Positions 62,716 to 64,000 of a stretch of DNA of 64,000 nt are shown piece by piece. How positions within the stretch are numbered: the stretch's first letter is position 1; each line of letters starts with the position of its first letter. The stretch is from assembly GCF_026625765.1 (NCBI RefSeq), contig NZ_CP113062.1, positions 372,001 through 436,000 of the forward strand, read 5' to 3'. The DNA comes from Frigoribacterium sp. SL97 (GTDB lineage Bacteria > Actinomycetota > Actinomycetes > Actinomycetales > Microbacteriaceae). Position numbers and translations under genes: made by a program. The notes beneath the pieces are model-generated. The model was not told the origin of the DNA, ran no database searches, and worked only from the letters and a program-made list of their open reading frames with translations.

Positions 62716-63795
62716 ATGAGCCGGGCAGAGGGCGACGTCGCCGCGAGGCCGACCCTCGCGTCGGTGGCGCGGGTCGCCGGGGTGAGCGCGAGCACCGCCT
62801 CCTTGGCCTTCAGCGGGACCGGCCCCGTCTCGGACGAGACCCGCGCGCGGGTGCTCGCCGCCGCCGACGAACTCGGCTACGCCGGGCCCGACCCCCGCGC
62901 GAGGTCGCTGCGGCGTGGGCGTTCCGGCATCGTCGGCGCCGTCCTCGAGTCCACCCTCAGCACGGCCTTCCGCGACCCGATCAACGTGGCCATGCTCGAC
63001 GGCATCGCCGACGTCACGGGGCCGGCCGACAACTCGCTGCTGCTGCTGACCGAGACCGCGGGCGAGCGGTCCCGCCTGCTGGACGCCCCGGTGGACGCCG
63101 TCGTGCTGTTCGGCTGCAGCACCCGCCTCGACCAGTCCGTGTCGATCATGCGTCGGCGCGGCATCCCGGTGGTCTCGATCGAGGCCCCGCCGACCGAGGG
63201 CGTGCTCGACATCGCCGAGGACAACGTGGGCTCGTCCCGCCTGTTGGCGCAGCACCTGCACGACTTCGGCCACCGACGGGTCGCCGTCGTCGCGCTCGAG
63301 CTCGGCCCGGGCCGGTCGAGCGGCGACGGGGACGACGAGCTCACCGACGCGCGCGTGGCCCGGGGCACCTCCTGGCCGACCCTCGAGCGGCTGCGCGGCA
63401 CCCGCGAGGTCTTCCCGGGCGTGGGCGGCCTGGCCACCCGCGGCAGCTGGACGAGCGAGGGGCACCGCGCCGGCCTGCGCCTGCTCGACGTGCCCGAGGC
63501 CGAGCGGCCGACGGCGATCGTCGCCCAGAGCGACCTGCTCGCGTCGGGCGTCATCGCGGCGGCGGACGACCTGGGGCTGTCCGTGCCGGGCGACCTGAGC
63601 GTCGTCGGCTACGACGGCGTGCGCCTCGACGACCCGCGCGCCGCCGACCTCACGACGGTCGTCCAGCCCGCCGTCGAGAAGGGCCGCGCGGCCGGTCGCG
63701 CAGTGCTCGCGCTCCTCGCCGGCGACCCCGTCGAGGGCACGACGTTCACGAGCGTCTTCCGCCCCGGCTCGACCACGGGTCCGCCCGCGCGCTGA
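62716..63795 (+). CDS. LacI-family transcriptional regulator
   Basis: 359 residues with an N-terminal HTH (PTLASVARVAGVSASTASLAFSG) and hinge helix region, then a periplasmic-binding-protein-like core containing GHRRVAVVALELG, IVAQSDLLASGVIAAADDLG and VVGYDGVRLDDP. Such proteins sense sugars or nucleosides. No target operon is visible beside it. ATG at 62716 lacks a clear ribosome site. It converges with the MATE gene. Confidence 0.92.
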   Translation: MSRAEGDVAARPTLASVARVAGVSASTASLAFSGTGPVSDETRARVLAAADELGYAGPDPRARSLRRGRSGIVGAVLESTLSTAFRDPINVAMLDGIADVTGPADNSLLLLTETAGERSRLLDAPVDAVVLFGCSTRLDQSVSIMRRRGIPVVSIEAPPTEGVLDIAEDNVGSSRLLAQHLHDFGHRRVAVVALELGPGRSSGDGDDELTDARVARGTSWPTLERLRGTREVFPGVGGLATRGSWTSEGHRAGLRLLDVPEAERPTAIVAQSDLLASGVIAAADDLGLSVPGDLSVVGYDGVRLDDPRAADLTTVVQPAVEKGRAAGRAVLALLAGDPVEGTTFTSVFRPGSTTGPPAR

Positions 63796-63843
63796 CGCCC
63801 GACCCCGACGCCTCCTCGCCGACGCCGACCCACGACCCCGGGT

Positions 63844-64000
63844 TCAGCCGGCGCCGACGACCATCCAGCGGTCCGACCGCGCCCGGAGGCCCAGCGTCAC
63901 GGCGCGGATGCCGATGTAGCCCAGGCCGAAGGCCAGCCACAGGGCGACCGTGCCCCGCGCGTCCGGCCCGACCCGCGCCTCCAGCGGGATCAGGATCGCG
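63844..64000 (-). CDS. MATE-family efflux transporter, C-terminal end
   Basis: 52 C-terminal residues on the minus strand, stop at 63844-63846; the rest lies beyond the window. The segment ALWLAFGLGYIGIRAVTLGLRARSDRWMVVGAG is a last membrane helix and an end typical of DinF-type MATE exporters of actinobacteria. The family call rests on this short piece only. Confidence 0.6.
   Translation of the reverse strand, partial: AILIPLEARVGPDARGTVALWLAFGLGYIGIRAVTLGLRARSDRWMVVGAG

Overview
The window is high-GC (about 70 percent by eye) chromosomal DNA of an actinobacterium. It carries the replication origin. The gene set and order (murJ-trxB-trxA, parB-parA-rsmG-jag-yidC-yidD-rnpA-rpmH, oriC, dnaA-dnaN-gnd-recF-DUF721-gyrB-gyrA-DUF3566, tRNA-Ile/tRNA-Ala, cyclophilin, rhomboid, crgA, sortase E, trpG/pabA, pknB-pknA-pbpA-rodA-pstP-fhaB-fhaA, tRNA-Leu) is the classic actinobacterial origin region. 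The very high GC, the short gnd and the style of the secretion locus suggest the family Microbacteriaceae. The genus cannot be decided from the sequence alone.

Layout. 1-4.7 kb holds the end of murJ, the thioredoxin system, a PLP aminotransferase and a Ddl-type ligase. 4.7-7.7 kb is a segregation region: four parS palindromes, a 1-kb non-coding repeat-rich spacer, and parB-parA. 7.9-13.2 kb holds the rsmG-to-rpmH cluster, dnaA and the DnaA-box-bearing dnaA-dnaN spacer (oriC). 13.2-22.5 kb is the replication and gyrase operon set, followed by two tRNAs. 23-36.4 kb holds protein folding and envelope genes, then the PASTA-kinase cell-wall and division cluster. The latter reads leftwards from fhaA to pknA, followed by a terminator and pknB.

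37.3-54.3 kb is the accessory part and the most interesting region: a compact type VII (ESX/WXG100) secretion locus built as two divergent operons. The leftward arm reads two WXG100 proteins, a DUF6177-like protein, an unknown protein, a DUF6507-like small protein, a large polymorphic toxin with a C-terminal GYEGGH-type DNA/RNA non-specific nuclease domain, and then an immunity array. The array has six copies of a YezG-type immunity gene plus one GAD-like/DUF1851-type gene. The rightward arm reads a zinc-ribbon/RDD/FHA protein, a one-helix membrane protein, EccD, a MinD-like protein with a degenerate P-loop, a three-ATPase EccC, and a second degenerate MinD-like protein. Every junction in this arm is a 4-bp stop/start overlap. 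Three genes of the locus are interrupted by single frameshifts: EccD in a C-run, one YezG copy, and the GAD-like gene. Each is either real decay or switching, or a sequence error. No EccB, mycosin or EccE is seen in the window.

54.4-64 kb is ordinary chromosome: an SRAP DNA-protein-crosslink protein, a universal stress protein, a crcB fluoride-channel pair, a CDF metal exporter, an NmrA-like reductase, a CynX-type MFS carrier, a HAD phosphatase, NucS/EndoMS mismatch endonuclease, a GntR-like and a LacI regulator, and the end of a MATE exporter. No insertion sequence, integrase, prophage, CRISPR array or rRNA operon was seen.
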